64,000 nt of DNA from positions 1,302,001-1,366,000 of the forward strand of contig NZ_JAHWXK010000001.1 of assembly GCF_023091155.1 (NCBI RefSeq). The letters are read 5' to 3'. Of the stretch, positions 42,511-51,774 are shown in pieces. Origin of the DNA: Microbacterium sufflavum (GTDB lineage Bacteria; Actinomycetota; Actinomycetes; Actinomycetales; Microbacteriaceae). The notes beneath the pieces were generated by a model. That model searched no databases. It worked only from the letters and a program-made list of their open reading frames with translations, and had not been told where the DNA came from. Positions within the stretch are counted from its first letter, which is position 1. Each line of letters begins with the position of its first letter. Both the position numbers and the translations under genes were made by a program.

Positions 42511-43800
42511 ATGCACATGAAGCAGCACATGCGCCGGCGCGCCCTGGTCGCCGCCGGACTGACCACAGCGACGGTCGTGGCCCTCAGCGGATGCGCGGGA
42601 GGCGGCAGCGACGCCGACGGCCCCACCGAGATCACGTTCTCGTACCTGTGGGGAGGGGAGGAGGCCAAGGCCCTGGAGGCGATCATCGCCGACTTCAACG
42701 CCAGCCAGGACGACATCGTCGTCAAGGGCGTCTCCAGCCCCGACACCCAGAAGCAGCTCACCTCGATGTCGTCGTCCAACGGCTCGTTCGACATCTCCGA
42801 CAACTTCGGGAACACCGTCGGCGCCTGGGCCTCGAAGGGCATCCTCGCCCCGCTCGACGACGCGATCGCCGCGGAGGACATCGACGTCGACGACTTCGTG
42901 CCCAGCGCGATGGAGCAGATGACTTACGACGGCAAGATCTACTCGCTGCCCATCGCCATCCACAGCTTCCAGCTGCTCTACAACCCCCAGCTGCTCGCGG
43001 AGGCGGGCGTGACCCCGCCCACCACCATGGACGAGCTCGCCGCCGCCATCCCCAAGCTCACCAAGAAGGACGCCTCGGGCAAGATCACCCAGCTCGGCCT
43101 GGGCTCCGCCAACGACAGCACCACGCTCACCACTCTCGGCTACGCGTTCGGCGGCAGCTGGGACGGAGAGGACGGCCCGACTCCGGCGGAGGACGGCAAC
43201 CTCGAAGCGCTGCAGTGGTACCAGGACAACGTGATCGAGCCGGTGGGCGCCGACGCCATGGCCACGTTCGTCTCCGGTCAGGGCGAGTACCTCTCGGCGC
43301 AGGACCCGTTCTTCAGCGGCCAGGTCGCCATGATCATCGACGGCGAGTGGCGTTCGGCCAGCGCGGCCAAGATCGCCCCCGACTTCGAATGGGGCGTCAC
43401 CGCCATCCCCGCCGCCACCCCCGAGCTGGAGAACAGCACGCAGGTGACCGCGAGCACCCTGTTCATCCCCGCCAACTCGAAGCACAAGGAAGAGGCGGCG
43501 ACGTTCCTCGCCTACCTCGTCAGCGACGAGCCGATGGAGAAGTTCGCCGTCGCGCTGGGCAACCTCCCCGGCCGCTCCTCCCTCGCCGGCAGCGCGGCCT
43601 TCGACGAGCTGGAGGACTTCGGCGTCTGGGCCGAGGCGGCCTCCTCGCCGAACGCCAAGTCCCTCGCGAGCCGCCCGTACAGCGCGGAGTACGCGACCGA
43701 CCTGGCCACCGCGTTCGACGAGGTCGTGCGGCTGACGGCCACCCCGGAGGAGGCGATCGCGACCGTCGAGGAGCGGATGTCCTCCTACTCCTCGAAGTGA
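42511..43800 (+). CDS. ABC transporter sugar-binding lipoprotein
   Basis: The 429-aa protein has a lipoprotein signal (MRRRALVAAGLTTATVVALS then GC, lipobox LSGC) and the fold of family 1 extracellular binding proteins: ITFSYLWGGEEAKALEAIIA, VAMIIDGEWRSASA, FIPANSKHKEEAATFLAYL. It captures a sugar outside the membrane. ATG 42511 is chosen for the GGAG eight bases upstream; other in-frame ATGs lie at 42493 and 42517. It opens the operon of two permeases, epimerase and kinase. The gene context suggests an amino sugar. Confidence 0.9.
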   Translation: MHMKQHMRRRALVAAGLTTATVVALSGCAGGGSDADGPTEITFSYLWGGEEAKALEAIIADFNASQDDIVVKGVSSPDTQKQLTSMSSSNGSFDISDNFGNTVGAWASKGILAPLDDAIAAEDIDVDDFVPSAMEQMTYDGKIYSLPIAIHSFQLLYNPQLLAEAGVTPPTTMDELAAAIPKLTKKDASGKITQLGLGSANDSTTLTTLGYAFGGSWDGEDGPTPAEDGNLEALQWYQDNVIEPVGADAMATFVSGQGEYLSAQDPFFSGQVAMIIDGEWRSASAAKIAPDFEWGVTAIPAATPELENSTQVTASTLFIPANSKHKEEAATFLAYLVSDEPMEKFAVALGNLPGRSSLAGSAAFDELEDFGVWAEAASSPNAKSLASRPYSAEYATDLATAFDEVVRLTATPEEAIATVEERMSSYSSK

Positions 43801-43810
43801 GCGGCGCTCC

Positions 43811-44779
43811 GTGACCACGGCCACCACACCCCGGGTCCGGCGGGAGACGACTCCCGCCGGGCCCGGCGCCCCCGTCCGGCGGCGCCGCAGCCGCCGCACG
43901 ACGCTGATCGGCCTCGCCTTCGCCGCGCCGTTCATCGTCGGCTTCCTGTTCCTGTTCGCCTACCCGATCGTGGCCTCGGCGTACTACAGCTTCACCGACT
44001 TCAACCTCTTCCAGGCGCCCGAGTGGGTGGGCCTGGACAACTACACCCAGATGTTCGCGGACGGGGTGTTCTGGAAGTCGCTCGCCAACACCGCCGTGCT
44101 CACCGTGTTCGGGGTGCCGCTCGCGATCGGCATCGCGCTCGCCGGAGCCCACCTGCTCAACACCCCCGTCCGCGGCCAGCCGCTGTACCGCGCGCTGGTG
44201 TACCTGCCCTCGATCGTGCCCGTGGTGGTCGGCGGCTACCTGTGGCGCTGGCTGCTCAACGCCCAGTACGGCTTCATCAACCACTTCCTGTCGTGGTTCG
44301 GCATCGAAGGGCCGGCGTGGCTGCAGCAGCCGGAATGGACCAAGCCCGCGATCATCATGATGTCGCTGTGGACCGTCGGCGGCACCATGATCATCTACCT
44401 CGCGGCCCTCCAGGAGGTGCCGAAGGAGCTGTACGAGGCGGCCGAGCTCGACGGTGCGGGAGTCTGGCGCCGGTTCACGAGCGTCACCTGGCCGACGGTG
44501 TCTCCGGTGACCCTGTTCCAGGTGATCGTGAGCATCATCGGTTTCCTGCAGATCTTCACGCAGCCCTACATCCTGTCGCAGGAGCGGCTCAATCAGGCCG
44601 GCTCCGGGCCCGGGCAGTCGATGCTCTCCTACGCGATGTACCTGTACCAGAACGCGTTCGTGTTCCTGAAGATGGGCTACGCCTCGGCCATGGCCTGGAC
44701 GCTGTTCATCGTCACGCTCATCGTGAGCCTCATCGTGCTCGCGTCGTCGAAGAAGTGGGTGCACGATGGCACACGCTGA
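43811..44779 (+). CDS. ABC sugar transporter permease (MalF-like)
   Basis: The 322-aa inner-membrane protein has six helices after a basic N-terminus, and the EAA loop YEAAELDGAGVWRRFTSVTWP that contacts the ATPase. It starts at GTG 43811, ten bases after the binding-protein stop, and overlaps the second permease by 14 bases. It forms the channel with the MalG-like partner. No ATP-binding subunit is encoded nearby. Confidence 0.92.
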   Translation: MTTATTPRVRRETTPAGPGAPVRRRRSRRTTLIGLAFAAPFIVGFLFLFAYPIVASAYYSFTDFNLFQAPEWVGLDNYTQMFADGVFWKSLANTAVLTVFGVPLAIGIALAGAHLLNTPVRGQPLYRALVYLPSIVPVVVGGYLWRWLLNAQYGFINHFLSWFGIEGPAWLQQPEWTKPAIIMMSLWTVGGTMIIYLAALQEVPKELYEAAELDGAGVWRRFTSVTWPTVSPVTLFQVIVSIIGFLQIFTQPYILSQERLNQAGSGPGQSMLSYAMYLYQNAFVFLKMGYASAMAWTLFIVTLIVSLIVLASSKKWVHDGTR

Positions 44780-45632
44780 GATCTCCGCCCCCGCCCGCCG
44801 GCCCCGCCGCACGCGCCGCACGCTGCGCCGCGTCCGGCAGCAGGTGTCGGTGGCGCTGCTCGCCCTGCTGTTCCTCTTCCCGCTGCTGGTGATGCTGTCG
44901 ACCGCGTTCAAGACGCCGGGCGACGTGTTCTCCTCGCCGCCCACGCTGCTTCCGGCCGAGTGGACCATGGACAACTTCGCCGAGGCGTTCGCGCAGATCC
45001 CCGTGTGGCGTTACCTCGGCAACACGCTGTTCGTGTCGGGCATGAGCATCCTGGGCACGGTCATCTCGTGCCCGCTGGTGGCCTATGCGCTGGCGAAGGT
45101 GAAATGGCGCGGCGCCCGCCCGCTGCTCATCCTCGTGCTGGCCACGATGATGCTGCCGCCCCAGGTGACCCTCATCCCGCTGTTCCTGGTGTGGAACGGG
45201 CTCGAGGCGACGAACACCTACCTGCCGCTGATCGTGCCGGCCTTCCTGGGCACGCCGTTCTTCATCTTCATGATCCGGCAGTTCCTGCTCGCGGTGCCCG
45301 ACGAGCTGATCGAGGCCGCGCGCCTCGACGGCGCCTCCGAGTTCCGCACCTACGCGACGATCGTGCTGCCCCTGGCCCGCCCGGCCATCGTCACCGCGGC
45401 GATCTTCCAGTTCGTGTGGGCGTGGACCGACTTCCTCAATCCCCTCATCTATCTCAACGACCAGTCGACGTACACGCTGTCGATCGGTCTGTACGCCTTC
45501 TTCGGGGAGAACGACGTGGCGTGGGGGCCGCTCATGGCGGCATGCGTGATGTTCACGCTGCCGGCCGTGGTGATCTTCCTCATCGGCCAGAAGTTCTTCA
45601 TCGGCGGCGTCAGCGCAGGAGCGATCAAGTGA
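44766..45632 (+). CDS. ABC sugar transporter permease (MalG-like)
   Basis: The 288-aa protein has six helices, the EAA motif IEAARLDGASEFRTYATIVLP, and the conserved FVWAWTDFLNPLIYL of carbohydrate permeases. It pairs with the MalF-like protein. The stop overlaps the epimerase start (GTGA), so enzymes and transporter are translated as one unit. Confidence 0.92.
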   Translation: MAHAEISAPARRPRRTRRTLRRVRQQVSVALLALLFLFPLLVMLSTAFKTPGDVFSSPPTLLPAEWTMDNFAEAFAQIPVWRYLGNTLFVSGMSILGTVISCPLVAYALAKVKWRGARPLLILVLATMMLPPQVTLIPLFLVWNGLEATNTYLPLIVPAFLGTPFFIFMIRQFLLAVPDELIEAARLDGASEFRTYATIVLPLARPAIVTAAIFQFVWAWTDFLNPLIYLNDQSTYTLSIGLYAFFGENDVAWGPLMAACVMFTLPAVVIFLIGQKFFIGGVSAGAIK

Positions 45633-46312
45633 CACACGACACCCTCGAACTGCTCCGTGACAGCCTCGTCGCCTCGGTCCAGGCGTCAGCGGGCACCCCG
45701 GCCCGCGACACCCACGTGATCGGTGCGCTCGCGGAGTCGGCGCTGCTCGGCGGTGCCAGCGGGCTGCGGTTGAACGGACCGGAGGACCTCCGCCGGGTGC
45801 GGTCGGCGACGGCGGTGCCGCTGATCGGACTGCACAAGGTGTGGAACGGCGTGCGCAACGTGATCACGCCCGACGTCGCTCTTGCGGAGGGCCTCGCCGC
45901 GGCGGGGGCCGACGTCATCGCGGTGGACGCCACGACCGAGCAGCTCGGCACGGACTTCGGCCTGCTCGGCCGGATCGCGCAGGCCACCGGGCTCCCGGTG
46001 ATGGCCGACGTCTCCACCGCGGAGGAGGGCAGGAGGGCGTGGGAGGCGGGCGCCGCCGTGGTCGGCACCACCCTCTCCGGCTACACGCCGCACTCGCCGC
46101 GGCAGGACGGACCCGACCTCGATCTCGTCGCCGCGCTCGCCGCGGCCGGCATCCCGACCATCGCGGAGGGCCGCTACCAGACACCGGAGCAGGTGCGCGC
46201 GGCCTTCGACGCGGGGGCCTTCGCCGTGGTCGTCGGCGGGGCGATCACCGACCCGATCGCGCTCACGCGCCGGTTCGTCGCGGCGACCCCGAAAGCCGGG
46301 GAGCGGGTGTGA
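45629..46312 (+). CDS. N-acetylmannosamine-6-phosphate epimerase-like protein (NanE family)
   Basis: The 227-aa TIM-barrel protein matches NanE: GASGLRLNGPEDLRRVR, PLIGLHK (Lys kept), GADVIAVDAT, VMADVSTAEEG, VVGTTLSGYT and TIAEGRYQTPEQVRAAFDAG. The usual Arg-Pro-Arg after VDAT is absent (TTEQLGTD instead), so the substrate may differ. NanE turns ManNAc-6-phosphate into GlcNAc-6-phosphate in sialic acid use. It overlaps the ROK kinase gene by four bases, giving a kinase-epimerase pair. Confidence 0.82.
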   Translation: MTHDTLELLRDSLVASVQASAGTPARDTHVIGALAESALLGGASGLRLNGPEDLRRVRSATAVPLIGLHKVWNGVRNVITPDVALAEGLAAAGADVIAVDATTEQLGTDFGLLGRIAQATGLPVMADVSTAEEGRRAWEAGAAVVGTTLSGYTPHSPRQDGPDLDLVAALAAAGIPTIAEGRYQTPEQVRAAFDAGAFAVVVGGAITDPIALTRRFVAATPKAGERV

Positions 46313-47244
46313 TCGTCGGGGTCGACATCGGCGGCACCAAGATCGCGGTCGCCGGATTCGAGCCCGATCCCGCGGGCGGCCGTCGCCGGGTGACGCCCGT
46401 GCGCAGCTGTGCGACGCCGGCGCGCGAGGGCGGGGACGCGATCGTGCGGGCGGTCGTCGAGGCGGTCCGCGCGGTCGCCGACGGCGAACCCGTGACGGCG
46501 GTCGGTGTCGGCACGGCCGGCGTGGTCGCCCCCGACGGATCCATCACCTCGGCCACGGACGCGATCCGGGGGTGGGCGGGGTTCCCGCTGCGCTCGGCAC
46601 TCGAGCGCGCCACGGGGGTTGCGGTCGCGGTCGTGAACGACGTGCACGCGGCGGCGGTCGCGGAGGCCGCCCAGGGAGCGGGTCGCGGAGCGGGCGGGCT
46701 GCTGATGGTCGCGGTGGGCACGGGCATCGGCGGGGCCGTGGTCCTCCCGGACGGGCTCCGCGCCGGGGCGACCGGCACCGCGGGATCGGTCGGGCACACC
46801 GAGCTGGCGCTGCCGGCCGAGCTCGCCGGGAGGCGCTGCGGCTGCGGGGCGCCCGGGCACGTCGAGGCCGTGGCGTCGGGGCCCGGACTCGAACGGACGT
46901 ACCGGGAGCGCACCGGGACACCGCTCCCGTTGCGCGAGGTGGATGCCCTGGCCCGTGCGGGCGACCGGACGGCGGCGGAGGTGATCGCGCAGGGGGCGCA
47001 GTTCCTCGGGCGCGCTCTCGCCGCGGCCAACGCGCTGCTCGACGTCGAGGCGGTGGCGGTGGGCGGGGGTGTCGCGGGCATCGGTGAGCGGTATCTGGAC
47101 GAGGTGGCGCGGGCCTATCGGGCCGTGGCGATGCCGGGCCCGGCGCGGGCCCGCGTCCTTCCGGCCGAGTTCGGGGTGGACGCGACGGCGACCGGCGCGG
47201 CCCTGCTCGCGCCGGTCGAAACTCCCACCCCACGCCCAGCGTGA
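46309..47244 (+). CDS. ROK family kinase (NanK-like)
   Basis: The 311-aa protein has the ROK phosphate loop IVGVDIGGTKIAV, VAVGTGIGGAV and the motif CGCGAPGHVE. Here the last Cys of the zinc site C-x-C-G-x2-G-C-x-E is His, so metal binding may be altered. No DNA-binding domain is present. By position it should phosphorylate ManNAc or a related sugar for the epimerase. Start GTG 46309; stop lies in the PadR operator dyad. Confidence 0.85.
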   Translation: MIVGVDIGGTKIAVAGFEPDPAGGRRRVTPVRSCATPAREGGDAIVRAVVEAVRAVADGEPVTAVGVGTAGVVAPDGSITSATDAIRGWAGFPLRSALERATGVAVAVVNDVHAAAVAEAAQGAGRGAGGLLMVAVGTGIGGAVVLPDGLRAGATGTAGSVGHTELALPAELAGRRCGCGAPGHVEAVASGPGLERTYRERTGTPLPLREVDALARAGDRTAAEVIAQGAQFLGRALAAANALLDVEAVAVGGGVAGIGERYLDEVARAYRAVAMPGPARARVLPAEFGVDATATGAALLAPVETPTPRPA

Positions 47245-47270
47245 GCGATATATCGTTAACTATCGTTCAC
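47241..47270. promoter_or_regulatory. PadR-type operator dyad
   Basis: GTGAGCGATA (47241-47250) and TATCGTTCAC (47261-47270) match at nine of ten positions around a 10-base AT-rich spacer TATCGTTAAC. It overlaps the ROK stop and lies 15 bases before the PadR start, so the promoter and autoregulation of padR are probably here. Confidence 0.68.
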
Positions 47271-47285
47271 GACTGGGAGGTCATC

Positions 47286-47918
47286 ATGAGCAACGCATTC
47301 CCCTCCAACCCGTTCGGCGGAACCGGGAACACCGGCGGCAGCGGTGCCGGTGACTTCGCGTCCGGCCTCGGCAACCTCTTCGGCGGACCCCACGGTCCGG
47401 CCGGCGCGCTCTTCGAGGCGATGGACCAGCTCCGCAAGTCGTTCGACTCGCGCCCGTCCGGCGGCTCCCGCATGGCGCGCGGCGACGTCCGCACCGCCGT
47501 GCTCACGCTCCTCGCCGAGCGCCCCATGCACGGCTATCAGATCATCAACGAGATCGCCGAGCGCAGCGGCGGCACCTGGAAGCCCAGCGCCGGTTCCGTG
47601 TACCCCACGCTCCAGCTGCTCGCCGACGAAGGGCTGATCGAGGCGGAGGAGCAGAACGGCCGCAAGACCTATGCGCTCACCGAGGCCGGTCGCGCCGTCG
47701 CCGACGAGACCACCGAGACCCCGGCGCCGTGGGTGTCCACCTCCGACAAGGACCGCGGACGCGACCCCCGCTACAGCGCGCTGCCCAAGGCCGGCGTCGA
47801 CCTGGCCGCCGCGGCCGCGCAGGTCGGTCGCAGCGGTTCGGCGGAGCAGGTGCAGCAGGCGATCGAGGTGCTCGACGACGCCCGCCGTAGGCTGTACACG
47901 ATCCTTGCCCAGGACTGA
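47286..47918 (+). CDS. PadR family transcriptional regulator
   Basis: The 210-aa protein has a Gly-rich, disordered N-terminus (about 55 residues) and a PadR winged helix (VRTAVLTLLAERPMHGYQII, GGTWKPSAGSVYPTLQLLAD, GLIEAEEQNGRKTYALTEAG) with a C-terminal dimerisation helix. PadR proteins repress detoxification or envelope genes. GGGAGG precedes ATG 47286. The next gene (ABC1 kinase) is 45 bases downstream on the same strand and may be in the same operon. Confidence 0.9.
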   Translation: MSNAFPSNPFGGTGNTGGSGAGDFASGLGNLFGGPHGPAGALFEAMDQLRKSFDSRPSGGSRMARGDVRTAVLTLLAERPMHGYQIINEIAERSGGTWKPSAGSVYPTLQLLADEGLIEAEEQNGRKTYALTEAGRAVADETTETPAPWVSTSDKDRGRDPRYSALPKAGVDLAAAAAQVGRSGSAEQVQQAIEVLDDARRRLYTILAQD

Positions 47919-47963
47919 CCGCGTCGTGCGGCATCCGGCGCGGAACGGCGGAAGGATGACGCG

Positions 47964-49643
47964 ATGACGGAAGCGGTAGCCCAGGGCGTCCATCGCGCCA
48001 GGTACCGCCGCATCCTGTCGTTCGCGAGCCGCGAGTTCGTGAAGATCTGGTGGTTCGAGCTGGTGCTTCCGCGCTTCGGGCTCGCCGCGGTCGCGGAGCG
48101 CACCCGCCCGCGCCGGATGCAGCGCTTCGCCCGGCGCTTCCACACCCTCGCGGTCGAGCTCGGCGGACTCATGATCAAGGTCGGGCAGTTCATGTCGTCG
48201 CGCCTCGACGTGCTCCCGCCCGAGATCACGAAGGAGCTGGAGGGACTGCAGGACGAGGTGCCCGCGGTGCCCACGCCGCAGATCCGGGCGCTCGCGGAGG
48301 CCGAGCTCGGCATCCCCCTGGAGCGCGCCTACGCCTGGTTCGACGACACCCCCGTCGCCGCGGCCTCGCTCGGTCAGGTGCACCGCGCGCGGCTCTCGGC
48401 CCTCGACGCGGAGGACACCGGGCTCGACGAGGTCGTGGTCAAGGTGCAGCGCCCCGGCATCGACGAGATCGTCGCGGTCGACCTCGCTGCCCTCCGCCGG
48501 GTCGCCCGCTGGCTCACGCGGGTGCGCATCGTCGCCGACCGGGTGGATGCGCCCGCCCTCGTGGAGGAGTTCGCCGTCACGAGCCTGGAGGAGATCGACT
48601 ACCTGCACGAGGCCCGCAGCGCCGAGCGGTTCCGCGAGAACTTCGCCGACGACCCCCGGGTCGCGGCGCCCGAGATCGTGTGGGAGCGCACGACCCGCCG
48701 CGTGCTGACGCTGTCCGACGTGACCGCCATCAAGATCAACGACACCGAGGCGCTGCGGGCGGCCGGCATCGAACCGCGGGCCGTCGCCGACGCGTTCGCC
48801 GAGGTCATGTTCGACCAGGTGTTCACGCATCGCTTCGTGCACGCCGACCCGCATCCCGGCAACATCTTCGTCACCCCGGTTCCCACGGACGGGGGCTTCC
48901 GTCTGACGTTCATCGACTTCGGCATGATGGCCGAGGTCCCCGACAACCTCCGCGAGGGGCTGCGGATGCTCCTGATCGCGGTCACCGCGCGCGACAGTCG
49001 CGGACTCGTGGCCGCCGCGAAGGAGATCGGGGTGCTGCTGCCCACCGCCGACACCGCCGAGCTCGAGCGCGCCCTGACGGCCCTGTTCGCCCGCTTCGGC
49101 GGCATGGGCTTCGCGGAGCTGAGCCGCGTCGACCCGCGCGAGTTCACCGACTTCGCAGACGAGTTCGGCGACATGGTGCGCCGCCTCCCGCTCCAGCTGC
49201 CGGAAGACCTGCTGCTGCTGATCCGGGCGGTGTCGCTCACCTCGGGCATGTGCAGCGGCCTCGACCCCGCGTTCAACGTGTGGGATGCGGCGGAGCCCTA
49301 CGCCGCTCGGCTGCTGCGCGACGAGTCCGGCAACCTGATGCAGGACATGGCCCAGCAGGCGATGGAGAACGCCGCGACCACGTGGCGCCTCCCTGGGCGC
49401 ATCGACCGCATCATCACCCGCATCGACGACGGCACCGTGTCGTTCGACACCTCGCGACTGGAGCGGCGCCTCGATCGGCTGGAGGGTATCGCGCGCCGCA
49501 TCGCCTCCGGGGTGCTGTTCGCCGCGATGCTCGTGGGCGGCGCGCTGCTGGTCGCCCCGGTGCCCCCGCTCGGGATCACGCTGCTGTGCGTCTCCGTGCT
49601 GCCTCTGCTCGGGGCGCTCTTCGCGGGGCGCCGCGGCCGCTAG
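47964..49643 (+). CDS. ABC1/UbiB-type atypical protein kinase
   Basis: The 559-aa protein carries the family signatures: KxGQ motif LMIKVGQFMSSR, Ala-rich loop AAASLGQVHRARL, catalytic-loop HADPHPGNI and IDFGMMAEV (the DFG equivalent). Two hydrophobic C-terminal helices (VLFAAMLVGGALLVAPVPPLG and ITLLCVSVLPLLGALF) anchor it to the membrane. UbiB proteins act in isoprenoid-quinone or lipid metabolism; in this menaquinone-using lineage the target is uncertain. It follows PadR. Confidence 0.9.
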   Translation: MTEAVAQGVHRARYRRILSFASREFVKIWWFELVLPRFGLAAVAERTRPRRMQRFARRFHTLAVELGGLMIKVGQFMSSRLDVLPPEITKELEGLQDEVPAVPTPQIRALAEAELGIPLERAYAWFDDTPVAAASLGQVHRARLSALDAEDTGLDEVVVKVQRPGIDEIVAVDLAALRRVARWLTRVRIVADRVDAPALVEEFAVTSLEEIDYLHEARSAERFRENFADDPRVAAPEIVWERTTRRVLTLSDVTAIKINDTEALRAAGIEPRAVADAFAEVMFDQVFTHRFVHADPHPGNIFVTPVPTDGGFRLTFIDFGMMAEVPDNLREGLRMLLIAVTARDSRGLVAAAKEIGVLLPTADTAELERALTALFARFGGMGFAELSRVDPREFTDFADEFGDMVRRLPLQLPEDLLLLIRAVSLTSGMCSGLDPAFNVWDAAEPYAARLLRDESGNLMQDMAQQAMENAATTWRLPGRIDRIITRIDDGTVSFDTSRLERRLDRLEGIARRIASGVLFAAMLVGGALLVAPVPPLGITLLCVSVLPLLGALFAGRRGR

Positions 49644-49725
49644 ACCCGCCCGGCCGCAGGAGAACGCGGCGGCTCCGGCGGAGGCGGCCCTGGCCGAGGC
49701 GGCCCGCATGGGAGGATGGGTTCTC

Positions 49726-51696
49726 ATGGACAACCCGGTCGAGAAGCATTCCCCCTCCGACGGTCCGCAGACCCCCACCGGCACCCACCGCACCGCGGGA
49801 GAGGCCGCGCGCAAGATCGTGCGCGACATCACCACGGTTCCGCCGCGCAGCGTGCACCCCGCGCTCGTGCCGGGCGTCTCGGTCGAGGAGACCGGTCGCA
49901 CCTACCGCACCGACCCGCTCGTGTTCGGTGTGGCGGCGGCGTTCGCCCTCGGGTTCATCGCGTGGGGCGTGTTCGCGGGCGACAACCTCGCAGGCACCAC
50001 CAGCACCGTGCTCGCGTGGGTCGTGGAGTACTTCGGCTTCTTCTTCACCACGATCGCGACGATCATCCTCGTGTTCATGCTGTTCGTCGGCTTCAGCCGC
50101 TACGGGCGCATTCCTCTGGGTCGTGACGACGAGGAGCCCGAGTTCTCGATGTTCTCGTGGATCTCGATGCTCTTCGCGGCCGGCATGGGCATCGGGCTGG
50201 TGTTCTGGGGCGCCGCGGAGCCGCTGACGTTCTTCGAGAACCCGCCACCCGGAACGGTCGAGGCGAACACGCTCGAGGCTATGCACACCGCGCAGACGCA
50301 GGTGCTCTACCACTGGGGCCCGCAGGCCTGGGCGTTCTATGCGCTCGTCGGCGGGGCCATCGCCTACGGCGCCTACCGCCGCGGTCGCACCCCGCTGATC
50401 TCGTCGATCTTCGCGCCGCTGCTCGGCGAGCACCGCACGACGGGCCCGGTCGGCCGAACGATCGACATCTTCTCCATCATCGTGACGCTGTTCGGCACGG
50501 CCGCGTCTCTCGGGCTCGGTGCGCTGCAGATCGGCCACGGCGTCGAGCTGGTGAGCGGCATCGGCCCGCTCGGCAACGGCATCCTGATCGCCGTCATCGC
50601 CGTGCTGACGGCGTGCTTCATCGCGTCGGCCGTCTCCGGGGTCTCGAAGGGCATCCGCGCGCTGTCGAACATCAACGCGGTCGTCGCGATCCTGCTGGCG
50701 TTCTTCGTGTTCTTCGTCGGGCCGACGCTGCTCATCCTCAACGTCATCCCGTCGGTCGCGGTGCAGTTCCTCGGCGACCTGCCGACCATGATCGGCCGCT
50801 CGGCCTCGCAGGGTGAGGCCGCGGAGGCGTTCCTGTCGAGCTGGACGATCTTCTACTGGGCGTGGTGGATCTCGTGGTCGCCCTTCGTCGGCATGTTCAT
50901 CGCGAAGATCTCGCGCGGGCGCACGCTGCGCCAGTTCGTGTCGGTGGTCATCGTCGTGCCGTCGGCGATCTCGCTCGTGTGGTTCGCGATCTTCGGCACC
51001 ACCGCGATCCAGCAGCAGATGAACGGCGCCGGGCTCGTGGTCGACCCGCCCGAGGAGGTGCTGTTCGGCGTGCTGGAGAACCTGCCGTTCCCCCTCGTCA
51101 CGAGCATCGTGCTCATCCTGCTCATCGCGATTTTCTTCATCACCGGCGCCGACTCCGCCTCGCTCGTGATGGGCACGCTCTCCCAGCAGGGGCGCCCAGA
51201 GCCGTCGCGCTGGGTCGCGGTGGTCTGGGGTGTGCTGGTCGGCGTGATCGCCGCGGTGCTGCTCGTGAGCGGCGCGGAGGGCAGCGGCCTGCAGTCGCTG
51301 CAGAACGCGACGATCATCGCGGCCCTGCCGTTCGCCATCATCATGGCGTTCATGATGATCGCGTTCATGAAGGATCTGCGGCGCGACCCGATGATCCTGC
51401 GCGACCGCTACGCCCGCGCCGCCGTGCGGCACAGCGTGATGGCCGGACTGGAGGAGTACGGCGACGACTTCGCGCTCGTGCCCGTCGAGTACGACCACTC
51501 GGAGGACGACCTGGCATGGATCGACGAGGACACGGTCGACGACACCCTCGCCGAGGTGTACGAGGCGGCGACCGAGGCGATCGACATCGTCCCGCCGGCC
51601 GACGTCGAAGCCGCAGTGGACGCCGCGATGGACGAGACCCTGAATCAGCCCGACGAGGCCGCGCAGCCCGGGGCCGAGGGTCCGCCCGTCCGCTGA
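49726..51696 (+). CDS. BCCT family transporter (betaine/carnitine/choline type)
   Basis: The 656-aa inner-membrane protein has twelve helices with the signature GMGIGLVFWGAAEPLTFF and the conserved TM8 region YWAWWISWSPFVGMFIAKIS. A hydrophilic N-terminus of ~60 residues and an acidic C-terminal tail of about 100 residues flank the core; such tails sense osmotic stress in BetP-like proteins. GGGAGG is upstream of ATG 49726. It imports compatible solutes such as glycine betaine, most likely with Na+. Confidence 0.92.
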   Translation: MDNPVEKHSPSDGPQTPTGTHRTAGEAARKIVRDITTVPPRSVHPALVPGVSVEETGRTYRTDPLVFGVAAAFALGFIAWGVFAGDNLAGTTSTVLAWVVEYFGFFFTTIATIILVFMLFVGFSRYGRIPLGRDDEEPEFSMFSWISMLFAAGMGIGLVFWGAAEPLTFFENPPPGTVEANTLEAMHTAQTQVLYHWGPQAWAFYALVGGAIAYGAYRRGRTPLISSIFAPLLGEHRTTGPVGRTIDIFSIIVTLFGTAASLGLGALQIGHGVELVSGIGPLGNGILIAVIAVLTACFIASAVSGVSKGIRALSNINAVVAILLAFFVFFVGPTLLILNVIPSVAVQFLGDLPTMIGRSASQGEAAEAFLSSWTIFYWAWWISWSPFVGMFIAKISRGRTLRQFVSVVIVVPSAISLVWFAIFGTTAIQQQMNGAGLVVDPPEEVLFGVLENLPFPLVTSIVLILLIAIFFITGADSASLVMGTLSQQGRPEPSRWVAVVWGVLVGVIAAVLLVSGAEGSGLQSLQNATIIAALPFAIIMAFMMIAFMKDLRRDPMILRDRYARAAVRHSVMAGLEEYGDDFALVPVEYDHSEDDLAWIDEDTVDDTLAEVYEAATEAIDIVPPADVEAAVDAAMDETLNQPDEAAQPGAEGPPVR

Positions 51697-51703
51697 CGCC
51701 GCG

Positions 51704-51738
51704 GAGGGCCCGGGCGCGCGACGGCACCCGGGTCCCTC
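51704..51738. terminator. Bidirectional terminator after BCCT gene
   Basis: GAGGGCCCGGG (51704-51714) pairs with CCCGGGTCCCTC (51727-51738) with one bulged base. It lies between the convergent BCCT and SDR genes. Confidence 0.65.
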
Positions 51739-51774
51739 GGCTCAGGCGACCGCGCGGGTGAGGGCGGCCGTGGC

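Noticed and set aside
40227-43814. 1195-aa plus-strand ORF
   Set aside because: It is a shadow of DUF4127, GntR and the binding-protein gene; no domain is recognisable.
47256-49901. 881-aa minus-strand ORF
   Set aside because: It lies antisense to PadR, ABC1 and the BCCT start; low-complexity composition.
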